From contig PLXO01000358.1 in assembly GCA_003151425.1 (NCBI GenBank), positions 1-58,850 on the forward strand: a DNA stretch of 58,850 bases. The letters run 5' to 3'. The position numbers and the translations under genes were made by a program. This stretch comes from Acetobacteraceae bacterium. GTDB taxonomy: Bacteria > Pseudomonadota > Alphaproteobacteria > Acetobacterales > Acetobacteraceae. The notes under the pieces were generated by a model. The model did no database searches, was not told where the DNA came from, and worked only from the letters and a program-made list of their open reading frames with translations. Position 1 is the stretch's first letter. Each line of letters starts with the position of its first letter. Positions 8,848-16,956 of the stretch are shown one piece after another.

Positions 8848-9492
8848 ATGGCAGACTATTTTACGCAATTCAGCTTTGTCATCCCGGTGACCCCTGAGCA
8901 GGGAAACTGGTTTGCGAAGGTGCATGCACTTGCGACCGAGTTGATCGGGCACGCCGAAGACGGCGAGGTGCGGGAGAACATCGAAGGGCCGCAGGATATG
9001 GTGTTGGCTGCCCTGGGGCTGGCCGAGAAGCGCGACGGTGATCCCTGCCTACAGGTCGTGCACGATGACAAGGAAGGCACGGTCTGGGTGCGCTCCGAGG
9101 ATTCGGGTAACGTGGATTACACCGCCGATCTGGTGCAGGCGTTCCTGAGACGCTTCGATCTCGATCGGGTCATCAGCTTTCAGTGGGCAAACACCTGCGA
9201 CCGCCTTCGGCTGGATGCCTTCGGCGGCGGCGCCCTGGTTATCTCGCGGCGGAACGCCGACTGGCTCAACACCGGCACGTTCGTGGAAACGGCGGCGAAG
9301 ATCGAAACCGAACAGCTCAGGCTCAAACCTGACGACGAGCTGGAGGACACCGATCTCGACGACGTCGTTCACGACATCGCTTCCTCTTTCGCCGCTGACG
9401 CGAACAACGACGGCATCGGCGCGCAGCTCGACTTCCTGCTTGAGCACGGCTGGCACCCGCCGGAGCACCTGCTGCGGGAGTCCAAGCCATGA
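8848..9492 (+). CDS. Hypothetical mobile-element backbone protein, first of an overlapping set
   Basis: A 214-residue, strongly acidic protein with no membrane segment or signal peptide. The middle part (WVRSEDSGNVDYTADLVQAFLRRFDL) and the C-terminal stretch ending HGWHPPEHLLRE look like ordered cytosolic protein. I know no function. It is the first of four genes joined by ATGA start-stop overlaps (9489, 9734, 10123), so they are very likely translated as one unit from the leader at 8695-8828. Its position between ArdC/helicase and ParB suggests a role in maintenance of the element, which is inference only. Confidence 0.75.
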   Translation: MADYFTQFSFVIPVTPEQGNWFAKVHALATELIGHAEDGEVRENIEGPQDMVLAALGLAEKRDGDPCLQVVHDDKEGTVWVRSEDSGNVDYTADLVQAFLRRFDLDRVISFQWANTCDRLRLDAFGGGALVISRRNADWLNTGTFVETAAKIETEQLRLKPDDELEDTDLDDVVHDIASSFAADANNDGIGAQLDFLLEHGWHPPEHLLRESKP

Positions 9493-9737
9493 CGGGCGGC
9501 ATCGACGCGAAGCTGACGCTTAACGTCACCGTCCATGATCCGCGTGCCCTGCGCCGCACCGCCTGGGAGCGGGCCAAGGAAGGCGGCACGACGGCGTGGG
9601 AGCACGCTGATTTCCGCCGGCGTGCGGGCGGCGTCGAGGCTGACCTGCTGACCCTGCTCGACGATCGGATGTCACCGCCAGGCGCTTCGATCGATAACTC
9701 CAGCGCGGAACTGTTCCGGTTGGAGTCGGTGCTATGA
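9489..9737 (+). CDS. Small hypothetical backbone protein
   Basis: An 82-residue protein whose ATG overlaps the stop of the preceding gene (ATGA, 9489-9492), so it is probably translationally coupled. It starts with a short beta-like segment (AKLTLNVTVHDPRALRR) and is followed by charged, helical sequence. No known motif is visible. Its own stop overlaps the start of the next gene in the same way. Confidence 0.65.
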   Translation: MTGGIDAKLTLNVTVHDPRALRRTAWERAKEGGTTAWEHADFRRRAGGVEADLLTLLDDRMSPPGASIDNSSAELFRLESVL

Positions 9738-10126
9738 CCGAGCCCGAAGTGCTAAATCCCGCGCGTGACAAGACGTGCGTCATCCACACTCTGCTGCATT
9801 ACACGCCGGAGGACGCCGCCGTCGGCTATGCCTATCGCCAACGCGACGACGCCCTCACGGCCGCGCGCAACGCAGCCGAAGCGCACGTGGCTGATCTGCG
9901 CCGCGCCGAAAGCGCCTTCCTGCGCACCACGGTCGCCGACGATACCTACGAAATCGTCGTCGAGGACTTTCGGTCCTGGGCCATCGTGTCCCTGCGGCAT
10001 CGGCCAACAGGAGAACCCGGCAGCCCCTGGCGTTGGATCATCCAGGAGCACGAGGTCGTTGAAACTCTCCGTCGCGAGGAGACGGCTGTTCCGGCGCTGC
10101 CGGAGCGCGCCGTGAGCCGCACATGA
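9734..10126 (+). CDS. Hypothetical backbone protein
   Basis: A 130-residue protein starting at an ATGA overlap with the gene before. Residues about 28-60 are Ala/Arg/Asp-rich and helical, while residues about 70-115 (YEIVVEDFRSWAIVSLRH, WRWIIQEHEVVE) alternate like a small beta-sheet domain. No catalytic motif is visible. It overlaps the next gene by four bases, keeping the four-gene coupled set intact. Confidence 0.65.
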   Translation: MTEPEVLNPARDKTCVIHTLLHYTPEDAAVGYAYRQRDDALTAARNAAEAHVADLRRAESAFLRTTVADDTYEIVVEDFRSWAIVSLRHRPTGEPGSPWRWIIQEHEVVETLRREETAVPALPERAVSRT

Positions 10127-10743
10127 TCCGGCAGTATCACGCGCAACGCCGGCGCGGCGGGCCGAACCCGCTCGGCGTCGGCGTCATCCCGGTCGGCGCC
10201 ATCTTCTACATCCAGGACGAGGGGTGGTGGCGCGACCGCTATCGCGGCGCGGCCACCTGTCGCAATCCGTGGATCGTCGAGGCCTTCCTGAACGGCACCA
10301 TCGGCGCGGCGCGCCGCAACCGCCAGACCGGTCTATGGGAAGACGTCTATGCCGCAGGACGCTCCGACATGGCGGTCGTCCGCTCGTTGCGCGACGGCCG
10401 CCGCCGCCAGGTCGCCGTGCGCACCCTCATCCTTCACGAGGAGCACGGGTTGTCGATCGGGCCGTGCCCCTATCCGGATCTGCCCGACATGCGTTTGTGG
10501 CGGCTGCCCGATCCTCGTGGGCATAGCCTGAACCGCCGCGCAGGCCCCGGCGGTTCTCAAGGGAATGAGCAAGGAGGTGATGGAAAGAGGACAAGAGGGA
10601 AGGCGGGAGAAATGAAACGGCTGCCGCATCGCCGTCCGCCGCCGCAAGGGACCGGCCTCTGGCCTCGCGCTGCGCGCGCCCTTGCCCCGTCGGACCGGGA
10701 TGCGCCGCGCGGGAGGGGTCTTCCCGAAGAACAGGGAGGATGA
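10123..10743 (+). CDS. Hypothetical backbone protein, frame runs through the following leader
   Basis: The frame codes for 206 residues, but only about the first 135 look like a folded protein (GVIPVGAIFYIQDEGWWRD, RQVAVRTLILHEEHG). From about 10530 the frame passes through a perfect hairpin and then through the conserved leader at 10615-10748, ending at a TGA inside it. The natural stop has therefore probably been lost by a small change near 10525; an out-of-frame TGA occurs at 10529-10531. Function is unknown. It is the last gene of the coupled set starting at 8848. Confidence 0.6.
   Translation: MIRQYHAQRRRGGPNPLGVGVIPVGAIFYIQDEGWWRDRYRGAATCRNPWIVEAFLNGTIGAARRNRQTGLWEDVYAAGRSDMAVVRSLRDGRRRQVAVRTLILHEEHGLSIGPCPYPDLPDMRLWRLPDPRGHSLNRRAGPGGSQGNEQGGDGKRTRGKAGEMKRLPHRRPPPQGTGLWPRAARALAPSDRDAPRGRGLPEEQGG
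10530..10556 (+). terminator. Perfect 9-bp hairpin at end of the four-gene set
   Basis: GAACCGCCG (10530-10538) pairs with CGGCGGTTC (10548-10556) around a 9-base loop. No T run follows. Its place at the expected end of the preceding gene supports a terminator-like or 3'-end stabilising role. Confidence 0.45.
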
Positions 10744-10748
10744 AACCC
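10615..10748 (+). promoter_or_regulatory. Conserved GC-rich leader, family 1, copy C
   Basis: Second near-identical copy of the 134-base block at 8695-8828, here directly upstream of the ParB-family gene. The differences lie in GGCCTcTGGCC and CGCCGCgCGGG. Its presence in front of a different gene shows that the leader is modular. Confidence 0.65.
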
Positions 10749-10767
10749 CAACCAACAGGAGCCAACC

Positions 10768-12507
10768 ATGGCCGAACTTCGCAGCGTAGACCCCCGTACT
10801 CTCCAACCTAACCCGAACAATCCCCGCCACGCGCCGGTGCCGCCGGCGATGGATGAACAGCTCGTCGCCTCCATCAAGGCTGTCGGCATCATCCAGCCGC
10901 CTTGCGTCACCCCGAAGGACGACGGGCTGATGATCGTCGTCGGCAACCGCCGGGTGAAGGCTTCAATCAAGGCTGATCTGCCTTTGATCGACGTGCTGGT
11001 TTGCGATGCCGACGAGGCCGCCGACGCGATGCGCTCGGTCGCCGAGAACCTGATCCGCGCTTCGATGTCGAGCGTAGACATCTGGCGCGCGATTGAGCGG
11101 CTCGAAGCGCAGGGCTGGAACGAGCAGGCCATCGGCGACGCGCTCGCGCTGCCGGTCCGTACCGTCCGCCGCCTGAAGCTGCTGGCGCATTTGCATCCGG
11201 CGATGCTCGACGTGATGGCGCTCGGCAGCATGCCGAACGAGGATCAGTTGCGCACGATCGCGGCCGCCACGCGCGAGGAACAGGCCCAGGTCTGGAAGAA
11301 GCACAAGCCGAAGAAGGGCCAGACCGACGTCATCTGGTTCGAGGTCGCCCGCGCGCTGACCAAGCGTCGCATGCCGGCCTCGGCCGCCAAATTCGGCGAC
11401 GATCTGGCGAAAGCTTACGGCATCGTTTGGGAAGACGATTTGTTCGCACCGTCGGGCGAGGACAGCCGCTATACCACCAACGTCGAGGGGTTCTTCGGCG
11501 CTCAGCAGGAGTGGCTGCAGAACAACCTGCCGGAGCGCGGCACGCTCCTGCCGGTAAATGAGTACGGCCAAGGCCAACTGCCGAAGAAGGCCGAGCGCGT
11601 CTACAGTAAGCCCGGCAAGACCGATCTGGTCGGGCACTACATCGACGTGCGCACGGGCGAGGTGGAAGCCATCGCCTACCGGCTGCCCGTGCCGAAGAAG
11701 GCCGGCAAGCGCGCGGATGGCGCAACGAGCACGACTGGGGCCACGACCGGCGCGACTGGCGGCGGCAGCGATGACGAAGATATGCCGACCGTGCGGACCC
11801 GACCGGACGTGACGCAGAAGGGCGTCGCCATGATCGGCGATCTGCGCACCGATGCGCTGCATCAGGCGCTCGCCGACACGCCGATCGAGGACGACACCCT
11901 GCTTGGGATGCTGATCCTCGCTTTCGGTGGCGACAACGTGACGGTGGACAGCGGCAGCGACCTGCGCGGGGATGACCGTCAGGCAATCTGCCGCGCGCTC
12001 ACCGAAGGCGGCGTGCTGACGGCCGATCTCGATCTGCTGCGCCAGTCGGCGCGCAAGATGCTGATCGGCGCGCTGTCCTGCCGGGAGAACCGCTCGCAGA
12101 GCGGGCCGTTCGCCCGGATCGCCGGCGAGGCGATCGGCGCCTCGCTCCGGCTGCCGAGCATGGCGACTGAGGAGTTCCTGTCGTGCCTGTCGCGCGGTGC
12201 TTTGGAGACCGTCACCAGGGCCGAGGGCGTCAACATCGCGCCCCGCGCGAAAGACACGCGGGCGCGCATGGTCACGCGCTTCAAGGATGGCACCTTCGTC
12301 TATCCGGGCGCGCTCTTCCGGCTGACGCCGGAGGAGCAGGACGCAGCGGAACGCCCGCGCGGCCGCGCCGGCTGGGTCAACCCGGTGACCGGCGAAGACA
12401 GTGAAGGTGGCGAAGACGACAGCGCCGAGCCGGAGGCCGGCGACGAAGGCGAAGCCGACAACACCGGCTTTGACAACGACGATCCGGCGGAACGCGAAGC
12501 CGCCTGA
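10768..12507 (+). CDS. ParB/RepB/Spo0J-family nuclease-like protein
   Basis: The 579-residue product begins with a ParB N-terminal domain (TLQPNPNNPR at about 12-21, IQPPCVTP, then VVGNRRVKA at about 61-69, the characteristic ParB box) followed by a helix-turn-helix segment around 115-140 (AIGDALALPVRTVRRLKLL). The long C-terminal part includes a Thr/Gly-rich linker near 315-335 and a very acidic tail. Such extended ParB-like proteins are regular parts of alphaproteobacterial plasmids and integrative elements; they lack an adjacent ParA, as here, so classical partition is doubtful and a DNA-binding or regulatory role is possible. The ribosome-binding site (ACAGGAG) precedes the ATG at 10768. 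Confidence 0.88.
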   Translation: MAELRSVDPRTLQPNPNNPRHAPVPPAMDEQLVASIKAVGIIQPPCVTPKDDGLMIVVGNRRVKASIKADLPLIDVLVCDADEAADAMRSVAENLIRASMSSVDIWRAIERLEAQGWNEQAIGDALALPVRTVRRLKLLAHLHPAMLDVMALGSMPNEDQLRTIAAATREEQAQVWKKHKPKKGQTDVIWFEVARALTKRRMPASAAKFGDDLAKAYGIVWEDDLFAPSGEDSRYTTNVEGFFGAQQEWLQNNLPERGTLLPVNEYGQGQLPKKAERVYSKPGKTDLVGHYIDVRTGEVEAIAYRLPVPKKAGKRADGATSTTGATTGATGGGSDDEDMPTVRTRPDVTQKGVAMIGDLRTDALHQALADTPIEDDTLLGMLILAFGGDNVTVDSGSDLRGDDRQAICRALTEGGVLTADLDLLRQSARKMLIGALSCRENRSQSGPFARIAGEAIGASLRLPSMATEEFLSCLSRGALETVTRAEGVNIAPRAKDTRARMVTRFKDGTFVYPGALFRLTPEEQDAAERPRGRAGWVNPVTGEDSEGGEDDSAEPEAGDEGEADNTGFDNDDPAEREAA

Positions 12508-12520
12508 CCCCGCAGCAGCG

Positions 12521-12548
12521 CCTGCCCCGGCACGACGGCCGGGGCAGG
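12521..12548 (+). terminator. Perfect 10-bp hairpin after ParB-like gene
   Basis: CCTGCCCCGG (12521-12530) and CCGGGGCAGG (12539-12548) form a perfect stem with an 8-base loop 13 bases after the stop codon. There is no T run, so it may act as a processing or stabilising hairpin before the next gene at 12574. Confidence 0.5.
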
Positions 12549-12573
12549 TAGCCTTATTCCGAAGGACACCGTC

Positions 12574-12900
12574 ATGGCCCATCTTTCTTCGGCTGGCGGG
12601 GCCGTGTCACCGCCACCAGCAAGGCTCAGCCGCCAAGCGCTGGACATGCAGATCGCCCGTCGCCGTGCGCGTCTAGCCGAACTTGAGGCCGAGATGATCG
12701 CCGCCTGCGAGGCGGCGGCCCATGGTACGCTCGCGATGCCGAACGCGGGTTTCGAGCGCGAGCACCGGGACCGCACGACCTGGCGACGGTATATCGCCGC
12801 AGCGATGCGGCTGGAGGCGACCTACGGCCCACGCATGCGCTGCCTTCGCCGGGAAATCGGCCAGCTCGAACGGCTGATGACCTTGCCGATCGCTGCCTGA
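12574..12900 (+). CDS. Small coiled-coil hypothetical protein
   Basis: A 108-residue basic protein with two helical, heptad-like stretches (LDMQIARRRARLAELEAEMIAACEAA region at about 26-50, and MRCLRREIGQLERLM near the C-terminus), typical of small coiled-coil partners or DNA-associated proteins. It follows the ParB-like gene and its hairpin in the same direction, with a ribosome-binding site GAAGGA at 12560-12565. No family is recognised. Confidence 0.55.
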   Translation: MAHLSSAGGAVSPPPARLSRQALDMQIARRRARLAELEAEMIAACEAAAHGTLAMPNAGFEREHRDRTTWRRYIAAAMRLEATYGPRMRCLRREIGQLERLMTLPIAA

Positions 12901-13529
12901 CCGGTGGTTGCCACAACCTGTGCTCCGACCCGCCAGCGCCGCGCGCAGGCAGCGAAAGCGCCTCGGATCGGCCAAGCTACGCGGGTCCGCGAGCCATCGT
13001 CGGGCGTCGAGGCAGGCAAGGCTCGTCTTGCTCTTTGCCGGCACATCTGGCGAGTCGGCGCGATCGTCACGATCAGCTCATCCGCGCGCATCCACCAGTC
13101 CGCCATCCGGTGCGACGCCGCTGGAGCGGCCAGGCAGAGCACGACGACGCCGGGACGCCGCGCGGCACATCTGCGAGCCTGCGTTCTGGCCATCCCTCGA
13201 ACCGCGGCACACTTGGCAGTTTCCCTTGATCGCGCCGCTGCCGACAGCAGTCGAACGGATATGGTCAAAACGGAGCGGTTCGGTATCGGCGGCCTGACGC
13301 CGGGTGGGCAACCAACCCGTCGGTGTGGCTGATCCGCCGTACAGGGTGGGAGGCCGCGTGGCTGCGCTTCCCGGGCTGGACCGGCCATGAACCCTCGATC
13401 TTTCTCTGTCTCGCGGGGAGAGCCGACGTGCAGTGTGAGGCGTCACCCCCTCGGATGCGTGCGGTTTAGGCCGGTCGGCGTCCTCCGCGAAAGGGTGGGT
13501 CCTCGCCATGCTCGCTCGCAAGGGCGAGC
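12901..13529. other. Long GC-rich intergenic stretch, no gene recognised
   Basis: All six frames are largely open because of the high GC content, but none shows a ribosome-binding site together with protein-like composition. The segment ends in the leader of the next backbone gene. Confidence 0.35.
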
Positions 13530-13660
13530 TGCGCGTGGCTCTGGTCCCGCGCAAGGGCGCGCCTTTCTCTCCGGCCGCCTATGCCCGGCCAAAGAAACCG
13601 CACCCGAGGGGGCGGACGCCGGCACAACGCCGGCGGGACCTCCCGGGCAGAGAGAAGGAT
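13530..13660 (+). promoter_or_regulatory. Leader related to family 1, copy D (weak)
   Basis: Upstream of the gene at 13668 the blocks GCGCAAGGGCGCGCC, CCCGGCC and GAGGGGGCGG recur in the same order as in the family 1 leaders, followed by a hairpin GCCGG-cacaac-GCCGGC-like segment and an AGAAGGA ribosome-binding site. Similarity is loose, so membership is uncertain. Confidence 0.35.
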
Positions 13661-13667
13661 CGAAATC

Positions 13668-14279
13668 ATGACCAGGAAACCCACCCAGAAAAACGCGAAG
13701 ACCACCACGAAGCCCGTCCCACTCCGCAGCCGACCAGATCGCAAGTCGATCACCTTCGGGATGGTCGCCCAACTCACCCCGCATCAGGGCCTGGCCGACA
13801 ACCTCGTCCGCACCTTCGGCCTCGATCCCGTTGACTACGACGGCATCCGCGACGCGACCAAGGAACACATCGCCCGCGCCGCCGAGGCGTTCGGGACGGC
13901 GCTGAACGAGAAGGCCCTGCAAATCCACATGCAACGGATCACCGGCGCCTTTGTCAGCTCGGCTTTCGGTGCCGCCCAGTTCTACGGCAACAAAAAGTCG
14001 GCCGCGATGGAGCTCACCAGCAAGCTACTCAACGACGACCGCGACGAGGACCGCGACGGTCCGCTCGGCTTCGAGAGCAAGGCCGAGCGCGCCCGCCTGT
14101 TCGCCGCCGAGATGGCCCTGCAGTCCTTCGCGCTGATGGCCGCCGCCGAGGGTGCGATCACCGCCTACGCCGACATCACCGGCGAGAACTGGAAGCCCTA
14201 CGAGGCCCCCGCGGCACCCGCCGCCAGCGTCGCCCGCAAGTCCGCCGCCGTCGAAATGGCCGCTTTCCAGGCGGCGTGA
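13668..14279 (+). CDS. Conserved hypothetical backbone protein
   Basis: The ATG at 13668 follows AGAAGGA and is preferred over an upstream in-frame ATG at 13581 that lies inside the leader. The 203-residue product has a basic N-terminus rich in Lys and Thr (about 1-25), then alpha-helical sequence (EHIARAAEAFGTALNEKALQ, a segment with AAQFYGNKKSAAMELTSKLL) and an Ala-rich tail. No catalytic motif is visible. It resembles the type of small proteins carried on alphaproteobacterial integrative elements, but I cannot name it. Confidence 0.65.
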   Translation: MTRKPTQKNAKTTTKPVPLRSRPDRKSITFGMVAQLTPHQGLADNLVRTFGLDPVDYDGIRDATKEHIARAAEAFGTALNEKALQIHMQRITGAFVSSAFGAAQFYGNKKSAAMELTSKLLNDDRDEDRDGPLGFESKAERARLFAAEMALQSFALMAAAEGAITAYADITGENWKPYEAPAAPAASVARKSAAVEMAAFQAA

Positions 14280-14294
14280 CAGACCACGGCGAGG

Positions 14295-14318
14295 GGCGGA
14301 GCCGGTCGAGGCTCCGCC
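14295..14318 (+). terminator. Perfect 9-bp hairpin
   Basis: GGCGGAGCC (14295-14303) pairs with GGCTCCGCC (14310-14318), 15 bases after the stop of the preceding gene and followed only by TT. It is a plausible transcription end of the backbone unit; the AT-rich spacer 14340-14620 that follows holds no gene. Confidence 0.55.
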
Positions 14319-14621
14319 TTCCGCCGGAGGCGGCAACCGTCGCCGCCTAAGCGCAGATGGTCGGCGAGACGTGGAAACCCTACCCCGTTGCGATGTCTCC
14401 ATCTTGATGACATGGGTATGCGGCTCCGCGCGTTCTTGCTGGCTGGGCGGAGAAATCATAACGTCAAATGATGCTATGAAAGTAAAAACAAGATAGATTT
14501 GAGGGGAGGGCGTCTGATACAATAACCTCACGCGAGGGGATGAAAGCCCAACCTTTGCTGATCGTTCGATGAAGACGCTGGGTTGTGACTAGTTTTTAAC
14601 ACAAAGTGCAAAGAGGAAATT

Positions 14622-15119
14622 ATGGAAAATGATATTCGCAAGGCTACGCATTTGTTTAGCCTAGTGCGCTCAGTTGGGACCCTCAGAGAAGTTGCTGACT
14701 GGTCGGTGGGCGATTTATGCAGGCTAGCTTCCCATGCTATCAACCATCATGCGGCCGAAGGCAGGGACCCGGCACTTAATTTGATGGCTGATCTTTGGGA
14801 GAGGGTTAGGGACGAAGATACCCCCGATGAGGCACGGGATCGTTATCTACAGATACTCGATAATATACTGAAGCTGGGATATGCGCCGGCTTTTGAATCA
14901 GGGATAAAGGAAATGCCGCCAGGAGATATTCCCCCGTCGATCTTTGGGCATTACGTCACTTATGCGAAAATGCTCGTGGACGTAGATGACCTTTTGATCG
15001 ATCCATCCACTGCCGAGGTTATGGACAAGGGCGGTATTGATACGGTCTTGAAGCGTGTCGAAAGAGCATGCGGCTTGACTCACGGCAAAGCAATCTTGGG
15101 ATTAGCGCCAAGATTATAG
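14622..15119 (+). CDS. Hypothetical orphan protein, AT-richer
   Basis: A 165-residue soluble, acidic, mostly helical protein with a ribosome-binding site GAGGAAATT before the ATG. Composition is less GC-rich than the backbone. Segments such as SVGDLCRLASHAINHHAAEG and PDEARDRYLQILDNILKLGY look like repeated helical hairpins. No family is recognised; it may be a cargo gene such as an antitoxin or immunity protein, but nothing in it shows that. Confidence 0.55.
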   Translation: MENDIRKATHLFSLVRSVGTLREVADWSVGDLCRLASHAINHHAAEGRDPALNLMADLWERVRDEDTPDEARDRYLQILDNILKLGYAPAFESGIKEMPPGDIPPSIFGHYVTYAKMLVDVDDLLIDPSTAEVMDKGGIDTVLKRVERACGLTHGKAILGLAPRL

Positions 15120-15204
15120 TGCTTTTGATAGCGGCGGGTCATGCGAGCTGATAGCGCCTGCGTTCGGCCTCAATTACCGTTCGCCCAATGGCAAAAAACA
15201 CAAA

Positions 15205-15218
15205 TGACCGCTTGGTCA
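15205..15218. promoter_or_regulatory. Palindrome resembling a TetR-type operator
   Basis: TGACC-GCTT-GGTCA is a perfect dyad with 5-bp arms, close to sites used by several TetR-family repressors. It lies about 100 bp upstream of the gene at 15322. No TetR gene is present nearby, so it may be an orphan site or chance. Confidence 0.3.
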
Positions 15219-15321
15219 CTTCATATATCGTGCAGATTGATTATTTACTTTCAACCTTTGATGTTATTGTTCTCTCAGAGCTGAGATTTAGGCGAAACCA
15301 GATTTTGAAAGGAATTACAGT

Positions 15322-15618
15322 ATGCATGAACCGACGATCGCTGATATGAAGCCGGGAGATGAGGGTTGGATCCAACCATCGGCAGCTCATCGTCCGAAAG
15401 GGCTGTTTTGCCGGTCCATCGACTATTATCTGAACGCCGACTACCCGGTAAAACGTGAACCGTTTGGAACTAGCACGCTAAGGGTATTCCGTGACAATGC
15501 GGGATACCACGTAGATGACTCTAGATTCCACAAGGGAATTCCCGATAACACCCCAGATCGATATCACAGTTACTGGCTCGGTGGCCGATCAGTATGGGTA
15601 AGGAGCGTGACGCTGTGA
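15322..15618 (+). CDS. Small hypothetical protein
   Basis: A 98-residue protein with ribosome-binding site AAAGGAA before the ATG. It contains an N-terminal MKPGDEGWI motif and many aromatic residues (YYLNADY, YHSYWLGGRSVWV), suggesting a compact beta-rich fold. Family is not recognised. An AT-rich promoter-like region with a possible operator lies upstream. Confidence 0.55.
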   Translation: MHEPTIADMKPGDEGWIQPSAAHRPKGLFCRSIDYYLNADYPVKREPFGTSTLRVFRDNAGYHVDDSRFHKGIPDNTPDRYHSYWLGGRSVWVRSVTL

Positions 15619-16136
15619 GTGAGAACGAATCGGTATTTTCATATGTGGCGAGTAGTCCCGGGGAGTTGCCACGCGGAGGTGCTCGCCGAACTCGCCGATT
15701 GCTGACATAGAGAACTTCCCACTCGGCGGTGCCTCATCAGAGTTTGAATGTCGCTTCCCGACCCAAAACAGCGGTTGCTGGGTCGCGCTGGCCGAACCGC
15801 CGAAGCGACCCTTCTCGGACATTCAGGCCAGGCGACCGAATGGCAGGTGCTGGCCGTAAGCGGACGGTCCGCTGTGCGCAAACCGCTCGCTAAAGCGGAC
15901 CTTCGCGTCCGCACTGCCTAGTAGCAGCTTTCGACCCCAAAGCGGAGGTTCGAGGCCCTATGTCGATAGGCCCGCACGTGACCCAGAGCGGCCATGTACT
16001 GATGTAAACTCAGGATGTGGCCAGGGCACAAAAGCAGACTTGGGCGTCTGTGCTCTCAAGCCTCCTGAGAAGTGAGCAATCGGCTGAAGTATGAGCTTGC
16101 TCGGCCGTAGAGGTTCGGGCGACCGTGGGGTTCTGC
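15619..16136. other. Intergenic with degraded dispersed repeat motifs
   Basis: No gene is seen. The stretch 15720-15960 contains several copies of a degenerate motif built on AAAGCGG followed by (T/A)CCTTC or GGACATTC, such as CCCCAAAGCGGAGGTTC near 15937 and TAAAGCGGACCTTCGCG near 15892. The same kind of motif returns near 27860, 39300, 41770, 54670 and 55650. Confidence 0.4.
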
Positions 16137-16838
16137 TCACCGCCTTCGTCGCAGGCGCATGATGTGCTGCTCTACCTTCGCCGGAAGCTCGGCGTCATCG
16201 GCACGGAGAAGTATCTTAACGAAATCCCTGTGCTGCTGGACAATCTGCGATTGGCCTTTCTCGGTCAGAATCTCGCGGCCGAAGATCATCAGCACATGAC
16301 GCGCCAAGCCCTGCCACAGGGTAAGTACGGTGTCATTGTGCGAGGCGAGGCAGATTTGGTGGTGGAACGCGAGATCGGCCCTGTTGACTGCCGCCCAGTC
16401 GCCACGCCGGACCGCCTCTTCCATGTCGGCGATGGCGGCATTGAGGTGATGGAGGAGCACCGGTTCCGATCGATAGGTTGCAACCGCACCGCGCGCTGCA
16501 ATCGTCTCAAGCGCTGCCCGTACCTCGCAGATCTGGTCGATTCGCACGGCGTCGAGTTCGACGATGCGCACGCCCCGGTGAGGTTCGCGCTCGACGATGC
16601 CCTGTGCTTCCAGCGTCTTCAGCGCTTCGCGCAACGGGACACGGCTGACGACGAACTGGCGTGCAAGATCAACCTCAATGAGGCGCTGGCCCGGGCTCAA
16701 CGCGCCCGTCCCGAGCCCGTCGACGATGGCGTCCGCGATCTGGTCAGGCAGGCTACGCGACTTGACGAACGGCAAGCCCGGGGACGCCACCGGGCGGCTC
16801 TGTAGTAGCGTCTTTCTCTCCACCCTCATCATCGACAC
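16137..16838 (-). CDS. GntR-family transcriptional regulator, FCD (FadR) subfamily
   Basis: The 233-residue product has an N-terminal winged helix (about 25-95: LPDQIADAIVDGLGTGALSPGQRL, SRVPLREALKTLEAQGIVE) and a C-terminal all-helical FCD domain (about 100-225) with the expected metal/ligand-binding His residues in AFHHQI and EQHIMRL. FCD regulators usually repress catabolic operons and are released by an organic acid. It is divergent from the transporter and enzyme genes at 16957-22120, and the shared intergenic region holds a perfect palindrome of the type bound by this family, so it is the likely local repressor. It may start at the GTG at 16838 or the ATG at 16832. Confidence 0.9.
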   Translation of the reverse strand: MSMMRVERKTLLQSRPVASPGLPFVKSRSLPDQIADAIVDGLGTGALSPGQRLIEVDLARQFVVSRVPLREALKTLEAQGIVEREPHRGVRIVELDAVRIDQICEVRAALETIAARGAVATYRSEPVLLHHLNAAIADMEEAVRRGDWAAVNRADLAFHHQICLASHNDTVLTLWQGLARHVLMIFGREILTEKGQSQIVQQHRDFVKILLRADDAELPAKVEQHIMRLRRRR

Positions 16839-16866
16839 GCAGGCCCTCGAGCACCCGTCCTGCTAG

Positions 16867-16878
16867 ATTGTATACAAT
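16867..16878. promoter_or_regulatory. Predicted operator of the cargo A GntR regulator
   Basis: ATTGTATACAAT is a perfect 12-bp palindrome, matching the T-G-T-(A/N)-A-C-A type sites of FCD regulators. It sits 29 bp upstream of the regulator start and about 80 bp upstream of the transporter operon, so it could control both. Confidence 0.65.
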
Positions 16879-16956
16879 TATACTTGCGCCTCGCAACGCT
16901 CTCGCAGACAATGCCTACCCGTGCGTGTGAGCGCCGAATATGGGGAGAGGGAAGCC

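Noticed and set aside
8695..10748. The repeated leaders considered as a CRISPR-like array
   Set aside because: The repeat units are 134 bp, 1.9 kb apart and separated by genes, with no spacer structure.
12901..13554. Several open frames of 60-190 codons
   Set aside because: All frames are open because of GC content; none has a ribosome-binding site or recognisable motif.
1..14279. A true ParABS partition locus or replication origin
   Set aside because: No ParA, no replication initiator and no iteron array could be found near the ParB-like gene.
15125..15217. A 27-codon minus-strand frame (VTKRSFVFFAIGRTVIEAERRR...)
   Set aside because: It looks faintly protein-like but has no ribosome-binding site and is too short to call without a database match.
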